A stretch of 64,000 bases of DNA from contig NC_079482.1 in NCBI RefSeq assembly GCF_026230105.1, positions 19,158,001 through 19,222,000 on the forward strand, in the 5' to 3' direction. Origin of the DNA: Diorhabda sublineata (taxonomy: Eukaryota > Arthropoda > Insecta > Coleoptera > Chrysomelidae). The notes below the pieces were generated by a model that searched no databases, was not told the origin of the DNA, and saw nothing but the letters and a program-made list of their open reading frames with translations. Position numbers and translations under genes: made by a program. Below, piece after piece: positions 1 to 12,931 of this stretch (position 1 is its first letter; the number at the start of each line of letters is the position of its first letter).

Positions 1-1689
1 ATTGGAGAGCCGACTGTCTCGGATAGAATTTTCCACGATCATATTTTTCTTATACATTTAAGATTCCCTCAAGATCTTTGTTAATTCACCGAAATTCAAT
101 AATGCCTCTTCGAATTTTCACCAAGAAAATTAGCAGGCCGTAATATTGAATTATGTTTCATTCGGTCTGCGGTTGTCAGTTACGACAGTCTACAGGTTAA
201 CTGAACCATACTGGTAGACTCAAATTCAATTTTGGAATGGAGTCATTTAAACTTTTGACTAAGATATTATTTTGTATCTTTGTGCGGGCAAGCTAAAATT
301 CAAACATTGATATTAATGCTATTTTTAACAGTGCGTTCAGAAATTAAAGGACTCTCAATTATACAAATCTCTAAATAATTCGTGTACTGTACAGTGTGGG
401 TCGTCTAATGTCAGAAAAAGTAAAGATATTCGGTCGTGACTCCCATAAACATCAGATACTTATCTGTAATAATACCCGAATTAGTTTTTGAAATGTACGA
501 AAACTACAAGTCTTTATAGCAAAATGCTTTTCATTCATGTTTATCTTTTAATTTTTGAAGCCAGCAATAATTTTGGAATGCTCTCAAAATCTCTCTCTCT
601 CTCACACACTCAAAGAATAGCCAGAACTCAAACGTATCCAAATCAGGCGAATAGGGTGCATGTTCAGGGACAATATTTTAACTTAAAATTCAACTATCTA
701 TTGTGGTATGAATATTTACAGACTCAAGAACTGCAGGTGAACATTTCAGGGGTTACCAGTTTGCTATAACTATATGTTCGTCATCAATATCAATACCTTT
801 TACTTCTATTGTACTACGAAAGAAAAAGCTTTCTTGGTAGACATTTACTTTTTCTCCGTTGTTGGTGTTACTGAATATTCGTGACTCCTGACGGGTAGTA
901 ATGTCATAAAATGATATGTATGTATCTTCTTGTACGCGATTCTTACTTGTTATGCCTTTTGGAAATCGTTGAGAGTATGTAGAATCTAACGAATAACTAA
1001 TTTTTTTATATGAATATGATCATGTAAAATCAATTAACTGTTGCGGGTTCAATATCAAGAGTGCCTCAATGGGTACATCTTGAAATCGTCTTCTATCAAG
1101 CGTTTCAATGTTTCCAACAGTACCTGAAGGACAGGATCTACCAACACCAAATGATATCCGAATTCAAAAGAAGACATTTTAAATTCAACCATTCAACTGT
1201 AATTAGAGCCTACCACTTAAGGATAGTGGTATTTAAATATGCAGTGTTGCTAGTTTTATCTCGTCTATTTTGTTTATTGTCTATATCAAAATATAGAAAA
1301 TAACTACTACAGAACGCTTCCAAATCTACTTATATAAGCAAAATAATCTTGAAATGGGAATTTTTAGTCAAAAACAATAATTCCAGTATCTAATCAAGCC
1401 TTTATCAAATTGGTTTTAAGAAACCTTCCAGTATTTCCATATTTTGGTATAAAAAGGTGTTTTATTTTCAACTTAATTGATCTGGTATTTGTTTGTTATC
1501 TGGTATGGTTTGTGTAATATTCTTCACTTCACCAAAATCTCCTATCAATTGCGTCACTTAGTAAAGTTCAGAAACTTGTGAATTAATCAACCGAAAACAA
1601 CCCAAAAGAATTACATTCAACAAATTCTAATCAGAGATAGAAAACGGGTGCTTCAGGATTATCTGGATAGACGGTAATAATGGTTGGAT
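1..1689. other. AT-rich region, no gene recognised
   Basis: No coding region with recognisable motifs was found on either strand. A short CT/CA-rich stretch lies near 590-612. Open frames of 60-95 codons at 488-769 and 1061-1303 show no known motif and are expected by chance in DNA of this composition. Confidence 0.6.
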
Positions 1690-2060
1690 AAAGACTAAGT
1701 GCTAAAAACCACGTCAAAACTTTACTCCCATGCGAAAAAAGTATAGTTTTGTATTTGGTGGAATTAAAAGGAATTCTTCATGATAAACTATCACCAACCA
1801 ATGCATCAAGATTGAAGTATATAATGCAGAACTGGTAAGGTAAAACAAAACTTTGAGAGAAAAAGAATCCCTGCTGAACTATTGGAAGTACGTAATTATT
1901 TATCACGATAACACCAGTTGGAATACGAAGTTCCACAAACCACATATTCTCCAGATATCGCCCCATCTAATTATCACTTGATTAGTTCTTCGTGACATTG
2001 TCTTTTTGGGAAGCATTTCATCAATGAAAAATGTATCAAAAATTCCTTGACTGAATTATA
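1690..2060 (+). pseudogene. Decayed mariner transposase, C-terminal half
   Basis: This is a relic of a DD34D mariner transposase. Two blocks are readable in shifted frames: a WWNxKGIL-like block near 1760, and near 1930-1965 the stretch YSPDIAPSNYHL, which matches the family signature YSPDLAPSDYHLF around the third catalytic Asp. That Asp (the D of SD) is Asn here. A HDNT tetrapeptide near 1900, equivalent to HDNAR around the second catalytic Asp, is in another frame. Several stops and frameshifts break the gene, and neither the N-terminal DNA-binding part nor the terminal repeats could be traced. It is an old, inactive copy. The motif match makes the family assignment fairly safe; the borders are approximate. 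Confidence 0.7.
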
Positions 2061-5000
2061 TACACATATGTCACATACATACTCAGCATTTAATTTCATT
2101 TATTTTAGTATATTTAATTAGAATTGCAAATCAAATATATAAAAAAAAATCTAATTGTTAATATGATAAAAAGACGAAACACTTTTATTTTTAAAACCCT
2201 GTTTCCTGGACTATTCACAATTCACAGTCAAAATACATTGTTGCCAATTTGGAAATAAGTAGTTAATACTAAATACTTGGAACGAACTGTTCATGTTGTT
2301 GAATATTTGTATTAATTGTAAGGCTATCGTGCATCGAAGAACTGCTAATGTTTCAATTTGTTCACTTTAAGTTTAAGAAAACATTTTGTTCATACTGGTA
2401 TGTAAGTAACTTGACTGCTCATTTCAGCGGCTTACTGAAGATTAACCAACCGGTTTCATAGAGAGTAAGAAACAGTAAGTTAAAGATGAACTTATTCTGT
2501 AGAAGCACTCTAGTCAGATGTACAGAGGGAAAAGTTGTAATAGTGTGTTTCAAAACAGAAAAAATAAAAAGCTACACTGCATTTTGAATCCAACCATATA
2601 TTTTAAACGATCAAATATAAACACATATTTTAAAATCAACATTTCATATATTGATGATCATAACTAAGCTTTCCAGAGATAATCCATAATTTTTGCTTCT
2701 TCTTATCTAAAGTCAAGGTTCTGTGCCGGTTCACACTTTATCAGCTTTGCCAGACCACCTCTAAAATTTAACGTTATGTCCCGTAATATAAAAAGCGTCC
2801 GATTCTGTTCAGTTCCTTTAGACTTCTATATTTTATGTCACGTATATTCTCAGATCTGTTCAGATTTTATATAACCCATAAAAGAAAGCTTAATGGGTCG
2901 AAATCAGTTGAGTTAGTGTATTATTTTCCTTTTTAAGTCAGTTATTTTGATTACATATAATACTGTGTGATTTCGCCAGACGAGAATTCGATTAACTTCA
3001 GAATTTTGAAAAAAGGAATTCATTTATTCATTCAATTTTGTATGCATTGAAGTTTAAAAAGGATTTTCCAGGATGTAAACAAGGGGGATATTTTCCAATA
3101 ACGAATTTTTGTCGTAAGGAAATTATGTTCGAAACGAATAATTTCCAGTCGTCAAAGAAATTTCATAACTTCTTATCAAAATAAGCGACCGGATTTTACT
3201 TCAAATTTAAAGAGAACGCGAAGAAGATTGAAAAGTTAAATAGAAAATGAATAGATTTGTTGACAACCAATTCAATAAAAAATGTTTATAAAATAATAAT
3301 GAACATTGTACACTGTTTTCCATTGAATTTATATCTAGTTAAGAATTAATAATAAATAAATCTCAAAATGATCTTTTCCAATATTGTAGCATATCTCGAA
3401 TATAGTTTTTATAATATTGTTTATCCATAACTGTTGTATAATTTATCCATTATACGTCTTCTTGATCGACCTTAATAATACCCGTTAAGCACTCCGTATA
3501 ATGAGTTATTATTCATTCACAATGAGTCATTAAACACTGCTGTCAGATGCTTTCTTCATTTAGCTATATTATACCGTTTTGTTACAAAAAAACATTACTA
3601 AATATTTGTAAATTAGTTCTGTATATATAAAAAAAAATAAAAAAGGAAATTTTCCTAAACCAGACTCAAAACCGAGACCTCCATTTTGAAGGAATGGAGC
3701 ATTAACACTGAGTTGTTAGCGACATGAATGTGTTTGACTTATATCCGTTTTTTAACGTACAATGGTTTGTGAAACAATTCATAAATTGAAATAGTTTTTG
3801 AAACAAAATAAATTTGAATCATAACTCTCAATATCATTGTGTCGGATTTCTCAGTGTTTCAATATTTTATATGAAATTATGTTTAAAAACTAACTGAAAA
3901 TTGATATTAAATTGGTTGCCGGTAAAGTCAAGGAAGGATAATATGGTATATGAATTTTAAACTGGCAAAAGGGATTATCAATAATTACCTATAAATTAAT
4001 ACCAACCTTTCGTAACATTAGACACTCAATATTTGTCAACCTAATACATAGATATTTGTATTGATTATTGTGGAGATATTATACTATTATTATAATTTGT
4101 TTACATTGCAATACATTGTATGGAATATTTCTTAGATTAAAATATAGGTTTTCTAATATTGTTACAAAATTTTCCAACATGAAAAATCATTTAGTAGTCG
4201 TGAATAAAGTATAGTATTCTACTCGCGTACTCGGTGATTTCTGCCACTCGCTGGTGCTCATGACAGTAAATTTCACCTCGTAAATAATAACCTCCTTTAT
4301 ACACTTGTGAATAATAACACCGGTTTTTTGTAAAACGGTTGAAACAAGTGCTAATGCTTTTCGAAATAATAGAAAAATTTTTTTAAAAATTACTTTTCAA
4401 TGTGTTCTTTGGATCCTTTTTTATTGCAGGTATTAAATTGTCGTGTTAATAAATTGGCCTCTATTTATAAGCAGAAAGATTATATAGAATGGGTTATTTC
4501 TTCTTGTATTTAGTTCACATTTGACTTTCAAAGTGAATGGTTAAGAAGATTTTTGTAACGGCAAAAATGGCAAGTTATACACGCAGCAGTTGCTAAATTT
4601 CGTCCGAAATTATATTTGTGAAGAGTTTATGGTAGAGTCACAAGCCAGATCATTCTCTGGGTGACAAAGACTTATTTCATAATTTGTCATCGAAGATCAA
4701 GACAGTGTCATTGGTTAGGTAGATGGAAGAGGAGAGAAAAAGTATGACTTTTGCAATTCGAATGGTATAGTAAGAACCCACCATTATTTTGATGATTGTT
4801 ATTTCTGTATAACAAAGACGTGAGATGGAATATAGTAATTTTGATGAGACATAATGAAAAATTCTTCAGGAAGTTCTGAAAAACAGTGTAGTGAACCTAT
4901 ATGAATGAACCTGCGAGTCACAAGATTATTCAATAAGAATTAAATTATTTGCATGATATGGCATTGTCAAAGCAATAGGTAAAACTTCCTAAAGTTTCCT

Positions 5001-6794
5001 TCATAAGGACTGAAGCTTTATGAAAAAACAAAAAAGGAAAATCACAAATTTTAGGAGAAGTGCAGTGTTTTCCTCATTTTACAATATGGAAAATTCATTA
5101 TGTACCTCCACTGATAAGAAGTTTTAATGCAGGTACTCGATATCAAGTATTTTCTTTATGAAACGTGTTTGTGGTTAAAAATATATTTAATTTGAAAGAT
5201 GTGTTGTTACATAATGGAAATTTAAAACTATTTTTAACATTTGCGTATTTAGATAGGTTCATTCTATTATAGTATGCTAACAGCAAGATACATTTCTATC
5301 TACTTGTGATATTGTCTCAGCTTCCAAGAAGATTTTCAAGGTCACAATAAAAATAAGTCAATTTGCAGTATGTTACTTTCTCTTTTGATCGACATTAAGT
5401 TCCACAATTGTTTGCGTATTATCAAACGAAATTTTATTCAAAATAGTACATTCAATTTCAATTATTACTTCGATATTTCTTTTATATGTAAATTACCTGT
5501 GAAAAAAAATGGAGTACTGTGATCACTACTTCGTGTAGGTATGGAGGTACCTAATATTTTCCAAAAATTATAATAAATTTCATAGCAATGAATCCGATGA
5601 AGCACTAACTTTTTAACGCAGGAAGAGAGTACATAAAACAACGTAAGAAGTTTTTACCACCTATTATTATCTATTATCTCCTTTACCAACCAAATCAAGA
5701 ATAACATCAAAGCAACATCTGAAGTTCCGACCTACACAAAGTTATACCGTTGTCTTTAGATTCGTAAAAAAGAGGCATGTAAAGATATAGCTGCATTAAA
5801 CTAAGTCAATTATTCTGGTTTTCATATGAACCATCCTTAAAAAAACCTTATGCTTGAGCATACATTTAATAACGAATAATGGTAGACTAACCTCGCCAGT
5901 AGGCTCCACTACATCGAAATGGCAGAACAAGATAGCCCAAAAGTTGTATTCAATACAACGAATATCTTATAATGCGATATGGATTCAACAATGCCTACAC
6001 GAAAATTTTAGGACATGGAAGGATGGTGTCACCTTTATATTTTATTATTAGTTTATATTCATTCAAGGTCTGTCCAGCGGACGAATTAAATCTTTTCGCA
6101 GGCCAGAACTCACCGATTACTATTATATAAACTTATTAAGTATTCTCCGCAGTTCTTGAAACTATTATAGTTGCGATTTTGAAATTTTTCGCATAGTTTC
6201 ATAATTCTATCCGTATAGAACTGTGGTTTAGTGACCTAAAACTTGACGACACATGATTTCAGGTCTCTTGTTTGTTTTCAATTTTTTTCCATCATGATAT
6301 TTTTGTCTAAAGCGAAACCAATAATAGTCAAACATTAAAAAAGTTCGGTCAATTTTTGGCGAGTTATGTAAGTTTGTGTTGCCTGGCGTTTTCGTGGTGG
6401 CTCGGAGCCTCCTTTCTATTGGCTATCTCCTTGCGTTTCTTCTATAATCTTTCCCTTTGATAGTACTGTAGCGAGCATTAACTCAAAAGGTCGTCAACCG
6501 GACTTGAAAGCCGTTGTTTCACTTGACCACGATCGTCCGCATTCAATGTTTTCAAATTCCATCGTTTTTTAATGTCCATTATTCATCTCTGGAAAAATGG
6601 CTCCATGTTATTGCGTTTCAACAAAATACCGCAGATTTCGATATAGTTAATTAAATTTCGTTCACTCAACAACAGTTATTTTCAAACTGTTCACTCTAAA
6701 AAGAGAAACACTCTTGGCAAAAATATAACCTGGGAAATATTGAATTTTCAGTATTTATTCTAATATTTTCTAATACAAAGTGTAAATAACTTAC
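2061..6794. other. AT-rich region, no gene recognised
   Basis: No coding motif was recognised. A segment at about 6350-6560 has visibly higher GC than its surroundings but no assignable product on either strand. Short open frames, such as 5854-6051, carry no motif. Confidence 0.5.
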
Positions 6795-6942
6795 GAATGT
6801 AATCTTTTTCCCCGTATTTTGGCAAACCAAAGAAAGGAGGATCGTGGAAATCGAAGCCCATGGAATCATTATCCATGGCAAATACTTTTGCACATTCTTC
6901 ATCAAGCTGTGCGGCTCCACCATTGCTAGTGCTGCCATTATT
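6795..6942 (-). CDS. Candidate internal exon of an unidentified host gene
   Basis: On the minus strand, a pyrimidine-rich tract ending TTTTATTTTACAG precedes 6942, and 6795 is followed directly by GTAAGT, an ideal donor. The 148-bp interval is open in the frame starting at its first base and encodes about 49 residues. They begin NNGSTSNGG, continue through DEECAKVFAMDNDSMGFDF and end near LPKYGEKDYI. The composition (acidic, Gly/Asn/Ser-rich, then aromatic with Pro) looks like a real, probably cytoplasmic or disordered, protein segment. A second frame (IMAALAMVEP...) is also open but less protein-like. The exon starts in phase 0 and ends in phase 1, so it would not be a symmetric cassette. 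I do not recognise the protein. Its surroundings are transposon debris, as expected inside long introns. Splice-site quality is the main evidence; expression is unproven. Confidence 0.5.
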
Positions 6943-7889
6943 CTGTAAAATAAAAAATTATAAGAAATGTAGTTGAATAAATTGTTTCTCAATAATAATA
7001 TTATATCAATTAGGCGAAACTTAAATTAAATTTCCCAAGATAAACGTTGAATGAATGAATTATGTGAAATCCGTATATAATCTTATTGATCTCAACGAGA
7101 CATCAGCCTCATTGAATTCACTATTCTGGCCTAGTTTTTCGTAGTAATTATTATCAAAATTATCCCTTGCCTAAGTGCTGGAAATCAACTAAGTTTGTAA
7201 CCACGTTAATATTGATATATACTATAATATACTGTTCACTTCTACTAATAAGCTGAAAAAATTTTATATTATCAATCTCTGTCGCATTAATATATGTTTG
7301 TTAATACTGTATTTCGAGTCGTCCCTTTTGTATTCGCTTTCACAATAAAAAGGGGAGGAAAAACAACCCACATTTCAGATAAACACGAAAAAAACACTAC
7401 AACGACCGCTGCATTTTCTAGGTTTAACCATTTTAACTTTTCGAAACATTTGCTCTAGAAACAAATATATGGCTCTGTCATAATAATTAATCTCTTCTGC
7501 AAATCTATTTTCTATAGCTAAGATTGCGAAACTCGATAAAGCAAATAATTTTTTTTGCTCGCAGCTTGCTGATGTAGTAGGGAACTAGAAATAAAGTCTT
7601 AGAGCAATCTAAATATTAGGGAATACATCTAATAAATCAGGCGATAATATATACCCTTATTTATATAATCAACAAATAGGGGCTTCCTCCTTACATACGT
7701 GAATTCCGAGCAGACTATCCATTAAAGCGACGGAATTTGGTTCAAGATGTTCTGTCAAATTATTTGGCACCACATTCACAAAAAAATGATTTACCCACTG
7801 TCTGTTCTAAGTGGAATACGTGGGAAGTCACTAAGGATAAAACGGAGCCTCCCTCGAAGTGAATAAGATGGAAATGAACATGATTACCA
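6943..7889. other. AT-rich region, no gene recognised
   Basis: If the exon at 6795-6942 is real, this would be intron upstream of it. It starts with the polypyrimidine tract and acceptor. No other feature was recognised. Confidence 0.5.
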
Positions 7890-8560
7890 TAAAATGGTGT
7901 ACGGACTGTTCCAAATTAGCAGACAAAACTGGAATAGAACTGTATGGGGCCACAACATTTTGTTAATATACCAAACATTTTAAAGCGGAAACACATATGC
8001 AATTGAAAAATTTGTCAATGTTGAGGAATTATCGCAAACATGAAATTATCATGTTGTTCGTTGGCCAAGCAGCCATTATAGCATCAAGATCTCATGTCAT
8101 GAAATCCAAGTTGGTTTGGGAATGCCTAGGTAAGTTAAATAGAATAAAATTACCCTCTAGTTGGATCCAGGCCACATTGGAGTGGAGGAGATTTAAAAAA
8201 CTAGTTACTGGAATAATCTAGAGCGTTTGATACAGGCAAAGATACTCCTGTGAAACTATAACCATTTATATTAAATGTATCAATATAAATAAAGACAATA
8301 CTATCAGGCCATTGCCTTCTTAATATACCCCTGAACACGCTCGGTTTGGCAGAAAATGCAACATGCACATCCTGCTCCATAGAAGGCAAAACCTCTATCT
8401 ACATTCTCTCGAGGTGTAGCAAGTCCCATAGCATTACAGTCATCCTAGATCCTAAACATTTTGGAATGAGGGGGATTTATAGATTAACTGTAACCAGTAA
8501 GCATCCCCAGCACTACAGTATGAAAATGGGACAAAATAGATCCTTTGGGTCGCAGTGTAT
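7890..8560 (+). pseudogene. Non-LTR retrotransposon 3' region (RNase H and C-terminal Cys/His motif), decayed
   Basis: This is a decayed fragment of the pol ORF of a non-LTR retrotransposon. Near 8055-8130 the frame reads GQAAIIASRSHVMKSKLVWEC, matching the RNase H signature DSQAAIxALSS...SKLVWEC, with the catalytic Asp replaced by Gly. A remnant of the RQAKxLLxNYN block follows near 8230. Near 8350-8420 there is a CxxCSIEGKTSIYILSRC arrangement, the C-terminal zinc-knuckle-like motif of these proteins. Its 3' tail (GGGTCGCAGT then ATGACACCC) matches that of the fragment at 37330-38140, so the two are copies of one family on the same strand. Multiple stops and frameshifts make it non-functional. 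The upstream reverse transcriptase is not recognisable here. Confidence 0.65.
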
Positions 8561-9239
8561 ATGACACCCTAAATTATACTTACATAATAACTAAGTCAAT
8601 TAAACTTTCTGAAGCTTTCTTCTAATTTATGAACCGTATAGAACACACATCGCGCAAGATTCGATGAAATACTTAACTAATAAGTAGTCATTTGAATCGA
8701 GAAGCCGTGATAGATTTTTTAATATCAACATCAATACAGTAGTTACTTTTTGAGAAGCTAGGAAAACATAAATTGAATGTTTGTAACAAAACATGATTTT
8801 CGAATTCAACAAAGGAGTTTGCCGATCTTTGAATTGGTCACCCCGCTTGTGCCTGACCGCTCTGGGAAGTTTAGAAAGCTTAAAAAGTTGCATCAAAATT
8901 ACTACTCAATTAAATGGGAAACAATTATGATTGTTAAAGAATGTGAGAAGAAAAAATAACGTTATTTCAAATCCACATAAAATAAATATGTATCTCGAAA
9001 CAATCACAGTCAGAACAACACTAGGTTTAGTAATAGTGAAGATTTATAGTAAATCCTCGATGTCTTGCGCATGTTTTTTAGAAGCGGTGGTACACGTTGT
9101 GTTCCATACAAAATTTATCATGCTTATGTCGGGAACAAAATCTAATCGATTTTTTGATTATTTTAAATACTTATGTTGAACAAAGTTTATGTAATTGCAA
9201 TATTTATTTTGGAGCTTTCATTTTTTTTATTATTTCAGT
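8561..9239. other. No gene recognised
   Basis: Short open frames on both strands carry no known motif. The segment lies between two non-LTR fragments of opposite orientation. Confidence 0.5.
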
Positions 9240-10300
9240 TTGTAAAGGTGTAAAGGACAAAATCTATGACAACATGTAAATTATTTATATTTTCTGATAC
9301 AGCTTTAGGAAACTTTGTGATTTTCCTCATTTCCGCCGGGCAGTTAAGTGTCTTCTTGAGGTTGCTTTTCATATCAAACTGCTGGTATGCGGTAGAGTAT
9401 TCTCTGAAGTCGGTGAGACACAAGAACGTGACAATTTTGGCAGGATGACTGTCTGACGACATCAAATAGTCGTGAGTAATTTTTGTGTGGTTGATGCGGA
9501 GTTTTCTTATTGTCACAGCTTCTCTCCTATTCAAAAAGTTTAGGGAAAGGTGAGAAATTGGTGGATGTTATGTAATGCTGTAGTACTCTTGCTCCATATA
9601 TTGCGCCAAGATTTTTGAATGAGGTTTTTGAAGTCTTCAGATCATTGGCAAGCTGACATTTCAGAAAGATTCTTTGTGGCTTCTTTAGCATGGCGATCCT
9701 CAGATTCGTTTCCAGCAATTACAGTGTGCGATGGAAGCCAAAATATAGTTGTAATTGATTGTATGGATGAAAGAGAATCGATATGGCGATATGTTTATGC
9801 GGAGGAGAAATACATTTAAAAGCTTGAACGATGCTGGATGGTTCACCAGTGTAAACACTACACGTCGAGGGTAACCGGAAAGAAGTTATGAGTTTGTGGT
9901 TAGTAGTGACTGCGTATCCGAGACCGGATTCAGCTTTGGAGGATCCGTATAGAAAATTAGATCGAAGAATTATTTCTCTACAAGGACGCTAGGGGATTTA
10001 AAGAAAGTGAAAAGGTCAAAAGAGAGAGTGTTATTTTGGAGTAGAGCGTGAAATTGAGGGATAGAATTTACAATTGTTCGTGAATTAGTAGATACGGTAA
10101 TGGTGGTAAGTAGCGAATGGACAGTATTAAAAAGATTGGAAGATACTTTAGCAGCATATGAGAGTAGAAGAGATTTTCATCTCAAGAACGGTGGCGGATC
10201 ATTAGCTTTAACATTGACACTGGCAGTGGGGCTTGAACGAAAGGCACCAAGGCAGAGGTGAAGAGCGGTGTTGCGTACATTCATTTTAAATCGTAGGATT
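9240..10300 (-). pseudogene. Jockey-type non-LTR retrotransposon, end of RT plus RNase H, decayed
   Basis: The minus strand carries about 1.06 kb of a pol ORF in order. Near 10,290-10,100 a block reads RNTALHLCLGAFRSSPTASV, matching the RNTALRLCTGAFRTSPVESL region after the reverse transcriptase of jockey-superfamily elements. Near 9,770-9,690 comes WLPSHTVIAGNESEDRHAKEA, equivalent to the RNase H block WIPSHVGIxGNExADxLAKEA, with the catalytic Asp position readable. Near 9,534-9,440 is NRREAVTIRKLRINHTKITH followed by YLMSS, equivalent to the SRREQVxLTRLRIGHTRLTHGYLMS block. Frameshifts and stops separate the blocks, and the Cys motif expected after YLMSS is degraded. A second fragment of the same block lies at 24724-24960 on the same strand. 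It is inactive. Confidence 0.75.
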
Positions 10301-11917
10301 ATCAATTGATTTACCGTTCTCTACGTACTTTTCATTTAATCTGACATTGGCTGCAGCATGAATTCCTTGGAGAATAAACTAAAAACTCAATTTCATTATT
10401 GGTTTTTCTCGATATAAAACAGAATTATAAAGTATCCAACTTAATGTTTTTTTATCAATTCTATTCACGCCGTAGATGCAACGACACGTGGCAACTCTTT
10501 AAACGAATTGTTTCTTTGTTCAAGGACGAAAATTTCCAATTTCATAAAGTAACACATATGTGAATATAACAAATAAGCTATAGTCAGAGACAAATGTCGT
10601 TTGCAAGCGACAATGGTAATTGAATATTTTTAGATAATATAATGACATGAAGTTGACACCGAAATGAGAATCGGATAATAGGAATTTTCTTTTTTCGCTT
10701 ACAAGGGAAGTATATTATATGTTACAGTTTGTTAGCGGTTGATCGAACGTTCAGTGAAAAGGGAAATTGTATTGAAATTATTCTGAATTTTGACTTATTC
10801 GTAACAAATGAAAATTTTGAAGGTGTGAAGGGAAAGACAAAACAGTTTACATTTGATTGAAATCATAAAAATGGGAATGAATGGAGTACTGAGAATATGT
10901 CACGGAGGCCAAAAAGTCACATCTCATCTCGGATAAATTTATTTTCTCTTGTAGTATTAATAGTTGTTGTTGCCGCTTTCAGTTGACGTAGACGTTATCG
11001 CATACGTAAACACCTATTTTAAGGAAAAAGACGGCCTCTATTTTTGGAAAAGTTAAAACCGCTAAAGCATCGCTGGACTAAGTATATAGTCTTGAAAACT
11101 TTTCAGGCAACCCTTGTAAAGCTTCTTATCCCGCTCTTTTTCTAATTCTTGCTATTTGTTGCATACATACTGAAATTTTTCCATATTCTTTCCAAGATCA
11201 TTTATTAATTTTATAGGCGCTAGTCTTAGGATCGTTGATGGTGATGAGGTGACACAATATACAAAGTTATGATATAGAATTTTTAGTTCTCTTTGTATTG
11301 AAATATCAGATTTTAAAACAGATAATTAATTTTCTTTTCGATCTTTATCAAAATATGACTTGACATGAATATCATTAATATCATTCAATAGATCACCTAC
11401 AGCATGGCTATCGAAATGAAAATCTGTTTTAACCTCAAAAAATTTTTTTCGTAGTAGTGATATTTCAAATATATACTTATAGTTCCATTTAAAATTCATG
11501 GTGTAAGCGATCCTGATCTATTTTGTTAATATATTTATGCAAGTTGTCATTGTCAAGTCATATTTTAATAAAGACCGGACCAGTTGAAACGACAATTTTT
11601 TACTTGTTATACAAATTTGTTATTTAAAAACTGATTTTGAGTTTTTTCAGTTTTTTGCTATTCTTTTGTATTTTGATAAATTTTGAATGAAAGGAAATAA
11701 ACACTTTTGAACAAAAGAAAAAAAAATAGAAATAATGTAAAAGATCTCGCTCAATCCTTATGGAAATTAAGTTTCGACAATTTTTCTGATACCTGACACA
11801 ATGATTTCAATCTCTCAAAGTCTCAGTAGGCACGAAACTCCAAAACTACCCTTGTTTATGAAGTTACTTATGCAACTTACCTACCTCATTGAATCACAAC
11901 CTAGTGAGACTTTTAAT
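10301..11917. other. AT-rich region, no gene recognised
   Basis: No coding motif, inverted-repeat element or RNA gene was recognised. Confidence 0.5.
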
Positions 11918-12500
11918 CAGCTTACCTGAAATGATCTTTGTGCCAAGTTTCAGGAAAACTGGTCGAAACCTCTCCTCTTACGGTACCTTTGGACTCTCCA
12001 GGGGTAGTATTGGACTTTCGTGCTCCTTCGGAGTTTTACTCAGCTTGCTTTGAAGTATCATTGTGCAAAGTTTCAGAACAGTTGGCCAAAACCAGTTCCC
12101 TTCCTCCCTACCTACCTTTGGACCCTTAAAGAGTGGTTTTGGCGAGCTTCGGGGGTTTTGGGGTTTGGTGCTTATTTCAATTAGCTTGCTTTAAATTATC
12201 ATTGTATCGAGTTTCAGGAAACTGGTCAAAAATTCTCTTATGGTACCTTTGGACTGCTCAGGGGTATATTGGGATATTGGAGGGTTTTGGGCTTTCGCGC
12301 CCCTTCAGAGTTTACTCAGCTTGCTTTAAAGTATCATTGAGCCAAGTTTCACAACGGTTGGCCAAAATAAATTCTCTTCCTCCCAGGATTCCTTCGGACA
12401 CTTGAGGAGTAGTTTTGACGAGGTTTATCAAGTGCCAAGCTTCAGAAAAACTGGCCGAAGCCCAATTTCCATATGGATTGAGCGGGGTTCTATGTTCGAA
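11918..12500. repeat. Imperfect tandem repeat, ~125-140 bp unit, about four copies
   Basis: A GC-richer block contains recurring segments: CAGCTTGCTTTGAAGTATCA starts at 12041, related versions start at about 12182 and 12317, and a diverged one at about 11918. Each is followed by a variant of GCCAAGTTTCAGGAAAACTG and then a CTCTTCCTCC or TACCTTTGGACTC block. The spacings (about 123, 141 and 135 bp) show a diverged tandem array, not exact copies. Because the unit is only loosely a multiple of three and contains few stops, the array leaves long open frames at 11938-12129, 12133-12405 and 12402-12620. I treat these as by-products, since the repeated motif is read in different frames. The origin (satellite or internal part of a transposon) is unknown. 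Confidence 0.75.
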
Positions 12501-12931
12501 AGGCTAATGTTAATGAAAGGCTATGTTAATGAAAATACAGGCTCTAATGTAATGAGTCGACAAAAAAATTATGGTGGTGTTGTTAAACACAAAAATCGAG
12601 ATCATAAAGAATGTCCATAATGTTTTAAACTATATTTTATCAATAATAAAACGCAATTAAATAATTACTGCGAAAAGGAAACGTAAATTATGGGATTACA
12701 AAAATTTCTAATGCATTGGAAACTTTGAGGATAACTCTAAAAAGGCTACTTATACCATCGATCTTTATAATGTAGGAAATACACTATAGAAACGTAAAAA
12801 TTATGCTGTGAACTTCTATGAAAACGCACCACAGGCACGTTGACGAAAACATACTTCAGCTTATGTTTCAATTCCCATTACCAGGATGGAATGTGTCGCT
12901 TATTGCAACCATGAATTTACATGGAGTTGTA

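Noticed and set aside
11938..12620. Three consecutive open frames that could look like a repeat protein
   Set aside because: The repeated peptide falls in different frames in successive units and the unit length is not a stable multiple of three, so a non-coding tandem repeat is more likely.
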